The position numbers were made by a program, and so were the translations under genes. Below, one piece after another: positions 1 through 8,750 of a stretch of 64,000 nt of DNA (positions are counted from its first letter, which is position 1; every line of letters begins with the position of its first letter). The notes below the pieces were generated by a model. That model saw only the letters and a program-made list of their open reading frames with translations. It ran no database searches and was not told the origin of the DNA. This DNA comes from Jiella pacifica (GTDB taxonomy: Bacteria; Pseudomonadota; Alphaproteobacteria; Rhizobiales; Rhizobiaceae): contig NZ_JAAAMG010000004.1 of NCBI RefSeq assembly GCF_010500815.1, positions 174,186 through 238,185 on the forward strand, given 5' to 3'.

Positions 1-827
1 AGGCCCGCCAGACCAAGTCGAAGGCTCGCATCAAGGCCTATAACGAGCTGGTCGAGGCGGCGGAGAACAGAAAGCCGGCCGACGGCAAGATCGTCATTCC
101 GACCGGCGAGCGGCTCGGCAACAAGGTGATCGAGGTCGAGAACCTGACCAAGAGCTTCGGCGACCGGGTGCTGATCGAGAACCTCTCCTTCAAGCTGCCG
201 GCCGGCGGTATCGTCGGCATCATCGGCCCGAACGGCGCCGGCAAGTCGACGCTGTTCAAGATGATCACCGGCCAGGAGAAGCCCGACTCGGGCAAGATCG
301 ACATCGGCGAGACGGTGGATCTCGGCTATGTCGACCAGAGCCGTGACGACCTCGACCCGAACCACAACGTCTGGGAGGAGATCTCCGGCGGCGTCGACAT
401 CATGAAGCTCGGCAAGTACGAGATGAACTCGCGCGCCTATGTCGGCAACTTCAACTTCAAGGGCCCGAACCAGCAGCAGAAGGTCGGCACGCTGTCCGGC
501 GGCCAGCGCAACCGCGTGCACCTCGCCAAGATGCTGAAGTCCGGCGCCAACGTCATCCTCCTCGACGAGCCGACCAACGACCTCGACACCGAGACGCTGA
601 CGGCGCTGGAAGACGCGCTGGAGGAATATGCCGGCTGCGCCGTGGTGATCAGCCATGACCGCATGTTCCTCGATCGGCTCGCCACCCACATCCTCGCCTT
701 CGAGGGCGACAGCCATGTCGAGTGGTTCGAGGGCAACTTCGAGGACTACGAGCAGGACAAGATCCGCCGCCTCGGCCCGGAATCGGTCAACCCGAAGCGC
801 CCGACCTACAAGCGCCTGACGCGCTGA
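1..827 (+). CDS. ettA: Energy-dependent translational throttle protein EttA (ABC-F ATPase), 3' part
   Basis: The 5' end lies outside the window. The open frame runs from base 3, so about 274 C-terminal residues are visible. ABC-F proteins are soluble twin-ATPase proteins that bind the ribosomal E site and couple translation to the ATP/ADP ratio. The visible part starts in the inter-domain linker (QTKSKARIKAYNEL) and holds the second ATPase domain: Walker A GPNGAGKST, signature LSGGQRNRVHLAK, Walker B NVILLDEPTND and the H-loop VVISHDRMF. The C terminus, ending in YKRLTR, matches the EttA type rather than Uup or other ABC-F proteins. No membrane segments are seen. A GTG at 126 could be mistaken for a start, but conserved coding sequence precedes it. 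Confidence 0.95.
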   Translation, partial: ARQTKSKARIKAYNELVEAAENRKPADGKIVIPTGERLGNKVIEVENLTKSFGDRVLIENLSFKLPAGGIVGIIGPNGAGKSTLFKMITGQEKPDSGKIDIGETVDLGYVDQSRDDLDPNHNVWEEISGGVDIMKLGKYEMNSRAYVGNFNFKGPNQQQKVGTLSGGQRNRVHLAKMLKSGANVILLDEPTNDLDTETLTALEDALEEYAGCAVVISHDRMFLDRLATHILAFEGDSHVEWFEGNFEDYEQDKIRRLGPESVNPKRPTYKRLTR

Positions 828-968
828 GGCGGAACGATCGGCTGCTGCGGGCTCGGCTGGCCGGGCCCGTGGTTGTCCCGCCGGCGACGCGGGGCGATCG
901 AATGAGCCTCCCGCAAACCGCCGCGATGTCGTAGGATGGCGCGGGGCGATTGCGGGAGTTCATGGTCG

Positions 969-1322
969 ATGCGTTCATTTTTCGGGACAAGCCTCGCCGC
1001 TGCGGGCTTTGCCGCCGCGGGATTGGCGGCGAACCTGGCCGGTGCCACGCCCGCCGAGGCCAAGCCGGCGCGCTGCTTCACCACCGACGACGGCTATTAC
1101 CCCTGCGACTTCCGTGCCACCGATCGTGCCGGCAGCTTCGACATTGCCGCGCCGGGCAAGCCGACCTTCTCGCTGATCGTCGAGCGACCGGGATTTGCCT
1201 CCGCCTTTGCCGACTTCGGCACCGGCCGCAACGTCTCGCTGCCGGGCATGTATGTTCGCGAGCGCGACCAGCCGGCCTGCTGGTCGAACCCTGAGACCGC
1301 GACGAAGATCTGCGCCTGGTAG
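969..1322 (+). CDS. Small exported protein of unknown function
   Basis: 117 residues, function not recognised. The N terminus has a short basic stretch (MRSF) followed by an Ala/Gly-rich hydrophobic segment ending near TPAEAKPA, which reads as a Sec signal peptide with cleavage after about residue 30. The mature part has three cysteines (RCFTTD, YYPCDF, QPACWSN) plus a fourth near the end (KICAW), enough for two disulfides in the periplasm. ATG 969 is preferred over the longer frame from 936 and over ATG 962 (another frame), because a GGGAG at about 954 is correctly spaced for 969. It follows ettA on the same strand by about 140 bases and may have its own promoter. Confidence 0.6.
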   Translation: MRSFFGTSLAAAGFAAAGLAANLAGATPAEAKPARCFTTDDGYYPCDFRATDRAGSFDIAAPGKPTFSLIVERPGFASAFADFGTGRNVSLPGMYVRERDQPACWSNPETATKICAW

Positions 1323-1568
1323 GGTGCCCACGGCGCGATCTTGCGATTGCTCTGAGAGGTGACCGGAAGCCCCTGCCGCCCGATGGCAGGGCTGTTTGCG
1401 GCTCAAAGACGCCGAATGGCGGCGTTGCCTGCGCTTTTGCATGACGATCTCGTGACGGCATGCATGCGGCGCATGGCAGTTCTCGAAATCGCGTGCTTCT
1501 TGGGGGACGTTTTCCAGCTTATGTGCGGTGCATCAAAAAGCAAAAACGTTCCGCTGGAGTTCAGGTCA

Positions 1569-1727
1569 ATGCATCGCTCGCGCCTCACGGCCATCGCCAT
1601 GGATCATGTCGCGCTCGCCCGCGTCACGGGGCGCGGAGCCGTCGACGGCGAGGCCATGCGCCGACCGCAGCTCTCCGTGATGAAGACGCTCGGCATCGAC
1701 ACGCCGTTCATCCAGCGCGCCCGCTGA
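1569..1727 (+). CDS. Possible small basic protein, 52 residues
   Basis: A short open frame beginning at ATG 1569 with a GGAG about 9 bases upstream (1556-1559). It continues the frame of a longer open stretch from 1359, but the part before 1569 has no good ribosome site. The product is basic, without signal peptide, membrane helix or recognisable motif. It ends about 80 bases before a hairpin with a T-tract at 1804-1840, which fits a transcribed unit. It may equally be chance coding in GC-rich DNA. No family recognised. Confidence 0.25.
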   Translation: MHRSRLTAIAMDHVALARVTGRGAVDGEAMRRPQLSVMKTLGIDTPFIQRAR

Positions 1728-1803
1728 GGCGCCTTCGACCGGCTCGGGCGCTGCCCGCTGCAGCCGAGGCCGGCTCGGGACAGTCACGCAGAGACGAAAA
1801 GAG

Positions 1804-1840
1804 AAGGCGCCGCGGTTCACCGCCGGCGCCTTTCTTTCGT
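1804..1840. terminator. Bidirectional intrinsic terminator
   Basis: A near-perfect GC-rich stem (AAGGCGCC...GGCGCCTT arms with one bulged base, loop TTCA) is followed on the plus strand by TTTCTTTC. On the minus strand it is followed by a pyrimidine run (TTCTCTTTTC). It sits just beyond the stop codon of the emrB homologue (minus) and after the small plus-strand frame, so it can end transcription from both sides. Confidence 0.7.
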
Positions 1841-1874
1841 TCTCTGCGTCGCGCAGGGCGATTTTCGGCCGCGC

Positions 1875-3431
1875 CTACTCCATCACCGCCGCATGGCTGT
1901 CGCCACCGCCGGCCGCCGCCTGTTTCTTCGGCGGGCTCATCAGCGCGAGCAGCGGGATGGCGCAGAGCGTGATGATCATCATCAGCTTGAAGTCGTCCAC
2001 ATAGGCGACCATCGCCGCCTGCGCCGAGGCCGACTGGTTGAGGACGGCCATCATCGTCGTCTGGTCGAGGGGCAGGCTGCTCGCGACATTGGCGAAGTTC
2101 GCGTCGAACGGCGTGACGTGCGAGACCAGATCGGCCTTCGAGATCACCATGTTGCGGGCGAGCTCCACCGAGACGATCGAGATGCCGACCGACGAGCCGA
2201 TGTTGCGCATCAGCGAGAACAGCGCCGCCGCGTCGGCGCGAAACCGCGGCTCCAGTGTCGCGAAGGCGAGGGTCGACAGGGGCACGAAGACGAGGCCGAG
2301 CCCCAGCCCCTGGACGACGCCCGAGACGATGATCGGCGTGTCGTCCATGGTGATCGAGAAGCCCGACATCTGCCACAGCGAGATCGCCGTCAGGCAGAGG
2401 CCGGTGAAGATCAGGATGCGCGTGTCGACCTTGCCGACGAGGCGGCCGACGACGAGCATCGAGATCATCGTGCCGACGCCGCGCGGGGCGAGCACGATGC
2501 CGGTCGTCACCACCGGGTAGTTGAGGATGTTCTGCAGCATCGGCGGCAGCAGCGCGAGGCCGGCGAGCAGGATCATGCCGACGACGAAGATCATCATCAG
2601 CGCGATGACGAGGTTGCGGTCGGTGAAGATCTTCGGGTCGATGAAGGCCTGTTCGCGCCCGGTGATGTGCAGGGTGAACACCCAGATGCCGGTGATGGCG
2701 AGGCCGAGTTCGATCCAGATCTCGGCCGAGGAGAACCAGTCCACCTGTTCGCCGCGGTCGAGGAACAACTGCAGCGCGCCGATGAACAAGGACAGCATGG
2801 CGAAGCCGAAGAAGTCGAAGCCGCGCTGGCGCTTCGGCGTGTTCGGCAGGAAGAAGATCATGCCGGCCAGCGCCAGCGCCCCGATCGGCAGGTTGACGAA
2901 GAAGACGTAGCGCCAGTTGAAGGTCTCGGTCAGCCAGCCGCCGAGCGTCGGGCCGATGATCGGGCCGACCATGATGCCGGCGCCCCAGATCGCCATGGCG
3001 CTGCCATGCTGCTCCTTGGTGTTGATGGTCAGAAGCACCGTCTGGGACAGCGGCACCAATGCAGCGCCGCACAGGCCCTGGAGCAGCCGGAAGAAGATCA
3101 TCTCCTCGAGGCTGGTTGAAACGCCGCAGGCCATCGAGGTCGCGACGAAGCCGGCCGCCGAAACGATGAACACCTGGCGAAGGCCGAAGCGGTCCGACAG
3201 CCAGCCGGTCACCGGCGTCATGATCGCGGCGGCGACGATGTAGGACGTCAGCACCCAGTTGATCTGGTCCTGCGAGGCCTGCAGCGAGCCCTGCATGTTC
3301 GGCAGCGCGACGTTGGCGATCGTGGTGTCGAGCACCTGCATGATCGTCGCGAGCATGATTGAGACGGTGATCAGGCCCTTGAAGGGGACGTTCTTCGGGT
3401 CGACCGCCCCGCCCGAGCCGGCGGCGCTCAT
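1875..3431 (-). CDS. emrB: DHA2-family drug:H+ antiporter (EmrB/QacA type MFS permease)
   Basis: 518 residues with the alternating hydrophobic pattern of a 14-helix MFS transporter of the DHA2 (EmrB/QacA) subfamily. Family signatures include LDTTIANVALP in helix 1 and the loop 2-3 motif GWLSDRFGLRQ. These inner-membrane antiporters use the proton gradient to expel hydrophobic compounds. In Gram-negatives they work with an HlyD-type adaptor and an outer-membrane channel. The gene is the last of marR-emrA-emrB; its ATG overlaps the emrA stop by 4 bases (ATGA), so translation is coupled. No TolC-like gene is present here, so the outer-membrane partner must be encoded elsewhere. Substrate unknown. 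Confidence 0.93.
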   Translation of the reverse strand: MSAAGSGGAVDPKNVPFKGLITVSIMLATIMQVLDTTIANVALPNMQGSLQASQDQINWVLTSYIVAAAIMTPVTGWLSDRFGLRQVFIVSAAGFVATSMACGVSTSLEEMIFFRLLQGLCGAALVPLSQTVLLTINTKEQHGSAMAIWGAGIMVGPIIGPTLGGWLTETFNWRYVFFVNLPIGALALAGMIFFLPNTPKRQRGFDFFGFAMLSLFIGALQLFLDRGEQVDWFSSAEIWIELGLAITGIWVFTLHITGREQAFIDPKIFTDRNLVIALMMIFVVGMILLAGLALLPPMLQNILNYPVVTTGIVLAPRGVGTMISMLVVGRLVGKVDTRILIFTGLCLTAISLWQMSGFSITMDDTPIIVSGVVQGLGLGLVFVPLSTLAFATLEPRFRADAAALFSLMRNIGSSVGISIVSVELARNMVISKADLVSHVTPFDANFANVASSLPLDQTTMMAVLNQSASAQAAMVAYVDDFKLMMIITLCAIPLLALMSPPKKQAAAGGGDSHAAVME

Positions 3432-4786
3432 TGCGAGCGGGTCGCGCCGGCGGCCCCTCCCGTGGGCGCCGCGGTCGCGGCGGGCTCGTTCGAGCTCTTC
3501 GTTGCGGCAAGCGTGGTATCGCCGTTACGGGTGGCGGCGACGGCGTTCTCGCTGCGCACCCACCGTTCGAGGCCGAGCGCGGTGGTGACCGGCTGCATGA
3601 AATCCGGGAAGCCGCGCACCTCGCCGGTGTCGACCGTGACGTCGGCGCTCATGCCGGCGCGCAAAGGCGGCAGTTGGGCGTCCTTCTCGATGTGAATGCG
3701 CACGGGGATGCGCTGGACGACCTTCACCCAGTTGCCGGTGGCGTTCTGCGCCGGCAGGAGCGCGAATTCCGAGCCGGTGCCGGCGCCGATCGAACCGACG
3801 GTTCCCTCCAGCGAGACGTCGGGATAGGCGTCGAAGGTGAGGGTGACGGGCTGGCCCGGCCGCATGTGGGTGAGGTCGGTTTCCTTGTAGTTCGCATCGA
3901 CCCAGCTCTCGTCCGCCTCGACGATCGCCATGACGGACATGGAGGGCGTGACGTACTGGCCGACCTGCAGCCTGTCGGTCTGGCTGACGACGCCGGGTTC
4001 CGAGGCCCGCACCACGGTATGGTCGAGATCGAGCTGGGCGGAATGCAGCGCGGCGAGGGCCTGCATCACGGTCGGATGCTGGTCGGTGGGAATCTTCGGA
4101 TCCCCGGCGAGGGCCGCCTTGGCCGAAATCACCGCCTGCTCGGCGCTGGCCTGGTCGCCTTGCGCCTTCTGCAAGGCAAGGCGCGCATCGTCGAAGGTGC
4201 TCTGCGAGGAAACGCCGTGCTTCACCAGGGCCTGCTGGCGGTCGAAGGTCGCCTTGGCCGTGGCCACCGAATCGCCCATGGTCTGGGCGTCGACGACGGC
4301 CTGCTGATAGGCGGCTTTCAGCTTCTCGACCGTCAGCCGGGCACTTTCCAGATTGGCCTTCTCCTGCTCGACGGCGGCGCGATAGGCGCTGTCGTCGATG
4401 GTGAAGAGCACCTCGCCGGCGCCGACCGCCTGGTTCTCGGCGACGTCGACCTTGGCGATCTGGCCCGACACCTGCGGCATGACGGTGACGCGGTCCTGGT
4501 GGACATAGGCGTCGTCGGTTTCGACGAAGCGGCCGCCGGTGACCCAGTAGAACGCGCCGGCGACGGCGAGGACGAGCGGCACCGAGACGATCAGAAGGCG
4601 GCGGAGGCCGCCCCGCTTCTTCCGGGCGGGGGTCGGAGCGGCTGCGGGCGGGGCGCTCGGGGCGGCGGTCGTCGCTTCGTCCCTGGCGGTCTTGGCGCCG
4701 TCGTCCGATTTTGCGGTTTCCGCCGGACCTTCCGCGGCAAGCGGCTTCGCCTCGGCCAGGTCCTGCTTGCGGTGCTGGGCGTTCAT
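3428..4786 (-). CDS. emrA: HlyD/EmrA-family periplasmic adaptor (membrane fusion) protein
   Basis: 452 residues. A cytoplasmic Ala/Lys-rich N terminus of about 60 residues precedes one membrane helix (LLIVSVPLVLAVAGAFYWVT). A biotinyl-lipoyl half-motif follows (VDVAENQAVGAGEVLFTIDD), then a long coiled-coil hairpin, the second lipoyl half (VVRASEPGVVSQ) and beta-barrel domains. This is the order found in EmrA. The protein bridges the EmrB-type permease to an outer-membrane channel. Its start overlaps the marR stop by 4 bases and its stop overlaps emrB by 4 bases, so all three are one tightly coupled operon. The Ala/Pro-rich N- and C-terminal tails are longer than in E. coli EmrA and look disordered. 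Confidence 0.93.
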   Translation of the reverse strand: MNAQHRKQDLAEAKPLAAEGPAETAKSDDGAKTARDEATTAAPSAPPAAAPTPARKKRGGLRRLLIVSVPLVLAVAGAFYWVTGGRFVETDDAYVHQDRVTVMPQVSGQIAKVDVAENQAVGAGEVLFTIDDSAYRAAVEQEKANLESARLTVEKLKAAYQQAVVDAQTMGDSVATAKATFDRQQALVKHGVSSQSTFDDARLALQKAQGDQASAEQAVISAKAALAGDPKIPTDQHPTVMQALAALHSAQLDLDHTVVRASEPGVVSQTDRLQVGQYVTPSMSVMAIVEADESWVDANYKETDLTHMRPGQPVTLTFDAYPDVSLEGTVGSIGAGTGSEFALLPAQNATGNWVKVVQRIPVRIHIEKDAQLPPLRAGMSADVTVDTGEVRGFPDFMQPVTTALGLERWVRSENAVAATRNGDTTLAATKSSNEPAATAAPTGGAAGATRSQ

Positions 4787-5304
4787 GCGGTGGTCTCCTG
4801 GCTCGCATCGATGCGATCGCGGCGACGTGGAGCGGCGGTTTCGGACGCGCTCCCCGCCGTTTCGGCATCGGAAAGGTTCTTGACGACGACGCCGAGGCTA
4901 TCGAGCAGCTGCCGGCGGGCCTCCTCGGACAGTCCCTGCTGCGCCTCCGCGAAGATCTCGTCGGCCAGCACCCGCATCGGATGGATCAGCTCTCGCGCCT
5001 TGGCCGTGGTGAACAACTGCTTGGCCCGGCGGTCGTACGGATCCTGCTTGCGCACGACGAGGCCGGCGCTCGCCATGCGGTCGATGTGCCGGCAAAGGGT
5101 CATCGGCTCGAGATCGACGAGGGTGGCGAGACCAACCTGGCTGATCCCCTCGTTGCGGGACAGCCGAGCGATGATGCGCATCTGCGCCGACGTCATGTCG
5201 ATGTCGCGGCTCTTCTGCTCGAAGCGGCGGCGCATCAGCCGGGCGGCGTCACCGAGGAGGAAGCCGAGGCTGGGATCGGGGAGGTGGGGATCTTCGCTTT
5301 GCAT
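4783..5304 (-). CDS. MarR-family transcriptional regulator of the emrAB operon
   Basis: 173 residues from ATG 5304. The winged helix-turn-helix is visible: MTSAQMRIIARLSRNEG as the core helix, then QVGLATLVDLEPMTLCRHIDRM as recognition helix, and a wing around RKQDPYDRRAKQLF. MarR proteins are dimeric repressors released by small ligands, often the substrates of the pump they control. The open frame extends to 5484, but the extra residues translate an AT-rich promoter-like segment into an unlikely Tyr-rich peptide, so the internal ATG is preferred. It is first in a three-gene operon with emrA and emrB. The adjacent AT-rich repeat at 5307-5339 is the likely self-regulated operator. Confidence 0.88.
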   Translation of the reverse strand: MQSEDPHLPDPSLGFLLGDAARLMRRRFEQKSRDIDMTSAQMRIIARLSRNEGISQVGLATLVDLEPMTLCRHIDRMASAGLVVRKQDPYDRRAKQLFTTAKARELIHPMRVLADEIFAEAQQGLSEEARRQLLDSLGVVVKNLSDAETAGSASETAAPRRRDRIDASQETTA

Positions 5305-5306
5305 GT

Positions 5307-5339
5307 CGGCTATATAATAAGCACAGTTATAATAGGCAA
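5307..5339 (-). promoter_or_regulatory. AT-rich promoter/operator of marR-emrAB
   Basis: On the minus strand TTGCCT (5334-5339) and TATATA (5311-5316) are separated by exactly 17 bases. The same stretch carries two copies of TATAATA 15 bases apart and a loose inverted repeat extending to GGC/GCC ends. Such AT-richness stands out in this GC-rich window. Transcription would begin at about 5304-5305, at or next to the marR start codon, so the mRNA may be leaderless. Overlap of repeat and promoter suits repression by the adjacent MarR protein. Binding is inferred. Confidence 0.6.
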
Positions 5340-5340
5340 G

Positions 5341-5622
5341 TCGATAATGGTCCTCCCTGACTACAGCCATCGCACTGCCGACGAGAAGGAGGGGAAGACG
5401 GAATGTCGGGGGGCGAGCGAGCGCTTGCGCGGCGCGGGCGAGACGCGCCGATCCGTTGCGCCTTGAAGACGCTCGGCCATGCAATTCGGCGCGATCAGCG
5501 CCTTCGGCGCCCGCGTCAGTGCGTGACGCGGCGCGGCAAGGGGTCTGGAAAATGCCAGGGGTCGCCGGTTATCAGATTCCCGGCAGCGAGCGGCAAGGAC
5601 GCGACGGCGGCGGCCTCGCCCG
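5341..5622. other. Intergenic stretch without a convincing gene
   Basis: Between the marR promoter and the pncB stop. The only open frame of note starts at ATG 5403 behind a strong purine-rich sequence (AAGGAGGGG). Its product is Arg-rich, has no domain and runs antisense into the end of pncB, so it is not annotated as a gene. No clear terminator for pncB was found. Confidence 0.5.
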
Positions 5623-6936
5623 TCAAACCGCCAGGGCGCGGGCCTCGTAGGGCGTTTCGCCGAAGATGCGCTTGTAGCGCTCGACGGCTTCGGGCTCGCC
5701 GCTCGCCTTGGCGGGATTGTCCGAGAGCTTGACCGCCGGGCGGCCGTTGACGGACGCCACCTTGCAGACCAGCGAGATCGGATCGAGCCCGCCCATCGGC
5801 TCGGGCGCGACGCCGCGGAAGTCGTTGGTGAGGTTGGTGCCCCAGCCGAAGCTCGTGCGCACGCGCCCGTCGAAATGGCGGTAGGTTCGCTCGATCGTGT
5901 CGGAATCCATGCCGTCGGAAAAGACCAGGAGCTTCTCGCGCGGGTTCTCGCCCATCATCCGCCACCAGGCGATGATCTCCTCGCCGCCTTGGATCGGCGG
6001 TGCGGAATCGGGCCGGAAGCCGGTCCAGCGGGCGATCCACGACGGCGCCTTGGCGAGGAACGAGCCGGTGCCGAAGGTGTCCGGCAGGACGATCAGGAGA
6101 TTGCCGCCATAGTAGCTCTGCCACTCCGCGAGCACCTTGTACGGCGCCTCGCGGAGCTCCTCGTCGGTCTCGGCGAGGGCGGCCACCACCATGGGCAGTT
6201 CGTGGGCGTTGGTGCCGATTGCCTCAAGGTCGGCCTCCATGGCGAGGAGGACGTTGGACGAACCGATGAAGCGATCGCCGAGCCCTTCCTTCAGGGCCTC
6301 GACGCACCAGCGCTGCCACAGGAAGGAATGGCGCCGCCGCGTGCCGAAATCGGTAATCTTCAAGTTCGGCAGTGCCTGCAGCCGCTCGACCTTCTCCCAC
6401 ATTTTGGCCTTGGCGCGGGCATAAAGGACGTCGAGCTCGAAGCGCTTGAACTCCTTCATCACGGCGCGCGAGCGCAGCTCGTTGATGATCGCCAGCGCCG
6501 GAATCTCCCACATCATCGTGTGGGACCAGGGGCCGTGGAAGTCGAGTTCGAACTGGCCGTCGACGCGCCGCAGCTCGTATTCCGGCAGCTTGAAGTCCGC
6601 CAGCCATTCCAGGAAATCCGGCCGGAAGATCTGCTTGGTGCCGTAGAAGGTGTTGCCGGCGAGCCAGATCATCTCGCGCTTGGAGAAGGTCAGCTCGCGG
6701 GCATGGTCGAGCTGGTCGCGCAGTTCCGCTTCGTCGATGATGTCGGCGAGCCGGACGTCTTTCGACCGGTTGATCAGCGAGAAGGTGACGTCGACATCCG
6801 GATGCAGGCCGCGCACCATCTGCAGCATCAGGAGTTTGTAGAAGTCGGTGTCGAGCAGGCTGCGCAGGATCGGATCGAGCTTGAACGTGTGGTTCCAGAC
6901 CCGGGTGGCGATGTCCGTCGCGACCATTCCGTTCAT
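5623..6936 (-). CDS. pncB: Nicotinate phosphoribosyltransferase
   Basis: 437 residues. Converts nicotinate and PRPP to nicotinate mononucleotide, with ATP hydrolysis, in the Preiss-Handler NAD salvage route; cytoplasmic. The N terminus [15 protein letters not shown], the motif FGTRRRHSF containing the autophosphorylated His, and the phosphate-binding [10 protein letters not shown] and GWGTNLTND segments are all characteristic. Length is normal for the family. The frame extends to 7152, but ATG 6936 ([14 protein letters not shown]) is chosen because homology starts there and a GAG-ATGGA stretch lies just upstream. It is probably monocistronic; no partner NAD gene is adjacent. Confidence 0.95.
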   Translation of the reverse strand: MNGMVATDIATRVWNHTFKLDPILRSLLDTDFYKLLMLQMVRGLHPDVDVTFSLINRSKDVRLADIIDEAELRDQLDHARELTFSKREMIWLAGNTFYGTKQIFRPDFLEWLADFKLPEYELRRVDGQFELDFHGPWSHTMMWEIPALAIINELRSRAVMKEFKRFELDVLYARAKAKMWEKVERLQALPNLKITDFGTRRRHSFLWQRWCVEALKEGLGDRFIGSSNVLLAMEADLEAIGTNAHELPMVVAALAETDEELREAPYKVLAEWQSYYGGNLLIVLPDTFGTGSFLAKAPSWIARWTGFRPDSAPPIQGGEEIIAWWRMMGENPREKLLVFSDGMDSDTIERTYRHFDGRVRTSFGWGTNLTNDFRGVAPEPMGGLDPISLVCKVASVNGRPAVKLSDNPAKASGEPEAVERYKRIFGETPYEARALAV

Positions 6937-7192
6937 CGATCCATCTCGCTCAACTCGTGCGACAACCGGCCGTCTCCTCCGACCATTCGGCCGGGCGCCC
7001 TCGTCTGCTTCATGCGGGGCGAGACGGCACCGCGTCAAGCGATGCCGTGCCGGCCGGAGCGGTGCCGAACTGTTCGCAGAGACGGCACAGGCCACCGATC
7101 CGAGCTCCCATCGCGACCGAGGAACGTCTTCGCCATCGGCCGGAAGGCGCAAGGACCGCCGGAAGGAGAGGTTATATCCGGGCGGGTGCCCG

Positions 7193-7402
7193 TCAGCCCT
7201 TGCGGGCCTCGATGCGGTTGACGACGCGCTTCAGCGACGTCATCGATTGGGTGACGTTTCGGCAGTCGTGCTGGGCTTCGGCGAGCGCCTCGGCATCGAC
7301 CGGCTGGCCGCTTTCCAGATCGGCCAGGAACTCGCAGATCTCGCCGACGCGATCGCCGATCGAATCGATCGCACCCTCAAGATCCTTCGTCGCAACGCTC
7401 AT
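7193..7402 (-). CDS. Small helical protein, 69 residues, unknown function
   Basis: Acidic, predicted all-helical product ([19 protein letters not shown]...) with two cysteines (EICEF, HDCRN). No signal peptide or membrane segment. The heptad-like spacing of Leu, Ile and Val suggests a short coiled coil. ATG 7402 is preceded by AGGTGAAG at ideal spacing, which favours it over the longer frame up to 7519. It lies between pncB and the DUF1501 gene on the same strand, but with gaps of over 130 bases on both sides, so it is likely its own unit. Family not recognised. Confidence 0.6.
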   Translation of the reverse strand: MSVATKDLEGAIDSIGDRVGEICEFLADLESGQPVDAEALAEAQHDCRNVTQSMTSLKRVVNRIEARKG

Positions 7403-7534
7403 CTTCACCTGCCCCCGTGACCCGCCGGCATCCCGCCGCGCGAGCGACACCCCTGCCGCTCGCCCATCAATATCGCAGGCCCGGTGTGGTGAAAAGAACC
7501 TGCGCGAGAGCAACGTCATCGAAGGCGTACGCGG

Positions 7535-8746
7535 CTACGTCACGAGCCCCGCCATCGGCCGCACGCCGATGCTGTCGGGGAAGATGTCGGACGCGAGCGT
7601 CTTCTCCGAGAGGCCGAGATGGTCCTTGAGGACGCCCTTGAGGACGGCGCGCAGATCCGTCGTCGGCTTGAGGTCGCGGCCTTCGTGAAGATCGGCCTCG
7701 CGCAGTCCCGGCCAGTCCGCGACGACACGACCGCCCTTCACCGCGCCGCCGACGAGGAAGGCGGTCGTGCCGGTGCCGTGATCGGTGCCGCCGCCGCCGT
7801 TCCCCCAGGCGGTCCGGCCGAACTCCGTGACCACGGCGACGACCGTGTCCTTCCAGGCCGGGCCGAGGCCCCGCGCGAGATCGTCGAGGGCAAGGTCGAG
7901 GGCGGTGAGGTTTTTCGCCAGGCGACCGTTGTCGGCACCTTCCTTCACATGGGTGTCCCAGCCTTCGTAGCTGATGGCGGCGAGGCGCGGCCCGTCTTCC
8001 TGGGCCAGCAGTCTAGCCGCACCCTCGGCGAGAATGCGGAAAGCCCGGGCAGGCCCCTTCTTGGCGTCGAACGGGCTGTCCGCCATCATCTTGTCGGTCT
8101 CGAGCCCCGCGTTCAGAAGCTTGGCGAGTTCCAGGTCGGTCTCGCCGTAAAGCGAGGCGAGCCGCAGGGCGGTGTCCTCTTCGGCCGCCCGGAAGTTCTG
8201 GGGCGACCAGGTCAGCGTGCCGGCCGGTCCTGTCAGGATGAGGGGGATCGTCGGGCCGATCGAAAGGCCGGGCTGTGCGGCGACCCGCTCGCCCACGGGA
8301 AGCGCGCTGGCGGCGCGGTTCAGCCAGCCGGTCTTGCCGATCGAGGGGCCGCCGAGGCCGCTTTCGAGCACGTTCTGCCCGGCGAAATGGGATCGGTCGC
8401 GGTAGGGCGTGGCGACGGCATGGACGACGAGCGCCTCGCCCTTCGAGAACCGCGCATGGAGCTTCGGCATGGCATCGTTGAGGGCGAAGAAGCCGCCGTC
8501 CAAAGCAAGCACGTCCTTGCCGCCCTCGCCGAGGGCGAGCGCGCCGCGGATGGCGCGATAGTTCGGGTCGGCGATCGGGGCGACGGTCGCCAGGCCGTCG
8601 AGGGCGCCGCGCAACAGGACGACGACGAAGCGCGGATCGCGCGTGCCGGCGAAGCCGGCCTTCGGCATCGCCGCCCAGGCGGCGAGGGAGCCGGCGCCGA
8701 CGAGCAGGTTGCGCCGCGTCAGCGCGGTGTAATTGCAGCTTTCCAT
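7535..8746 (-). CDS. DUF1501 family protein with Tat signal
   Basis: 403 residues. The N terminus has a twin-arginine signal (LTRRNLLVGAGSLAAWAAM, residues 9-27) ending near GFAG, so a folded, possibly cofactor- or metal-bearing protein is exported to the periplasm. The body has the DUF1501 pattern (VVLLRGALDGLATVAP near the start, EFGRTAWGNGGGGTDHG near residue 315), related to the alkaline phosphatase/sulfatase superfamily. It starts 4 bases after the stop of the DUF1800 gene, forming a two-gene operon. The two families occur together in many bacteria. Biochemical activity is unknown; a secreted hydrolase is a guess from the fold. Confidence 0.88.
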   Translation of the reverse strand: MESCNYTALTRRNLLVGAGSLAAWAAMPKAGFAGTRDPRFVVVLLRGALDGLATVAPIADPNYRAIRGALALGEGGKDVLALDGGFFALNDAMPKLHARFSKGEALVVHAVATPYRDRSHFAGQNVLESGLGGPSIGKTGWLNRAASALPVGERVAAQPGLSIGPTIPLILTGPAGTLTWSPQNFRAAEEDTALRLASLYGETDLELAKLLNAGLETDKMMADSPFDAKKGPARAFRILAEGAARLLAQEDGPRLAAISYEGWDTHVKEGADNGRLAKNLTALDLALDDLARGLGPAWKDTVVAVVTEFGRTAWGNGGGGTDHGTGTTAFLVGGAVKGGRVVADWPGLREADLHEGRDLKPTTDLRAVLKGVLKDHLGLSEKTLASDIFPDSIGVRPMAGLVT

Positions 8747-8750
8747 CGCC

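Noticed and set aside
1708-3510. 600-codon minus-strand frame overlapping the emrB homologue
   Set aside because: It is a frame shadow of emrB in high-GC DNA; composition is Arg/His/Pro-rich and no family is visible.
5403-5732. Plus-strand frame of 109 codons with a strong AAGGAGGGG ribosome-like site upstream
   Set aside because: The product is Arg/Ala-rich without domain or signal, and the second half runs antisense through the conserved end of pncB. Purine-rich sequence alone is not enough.
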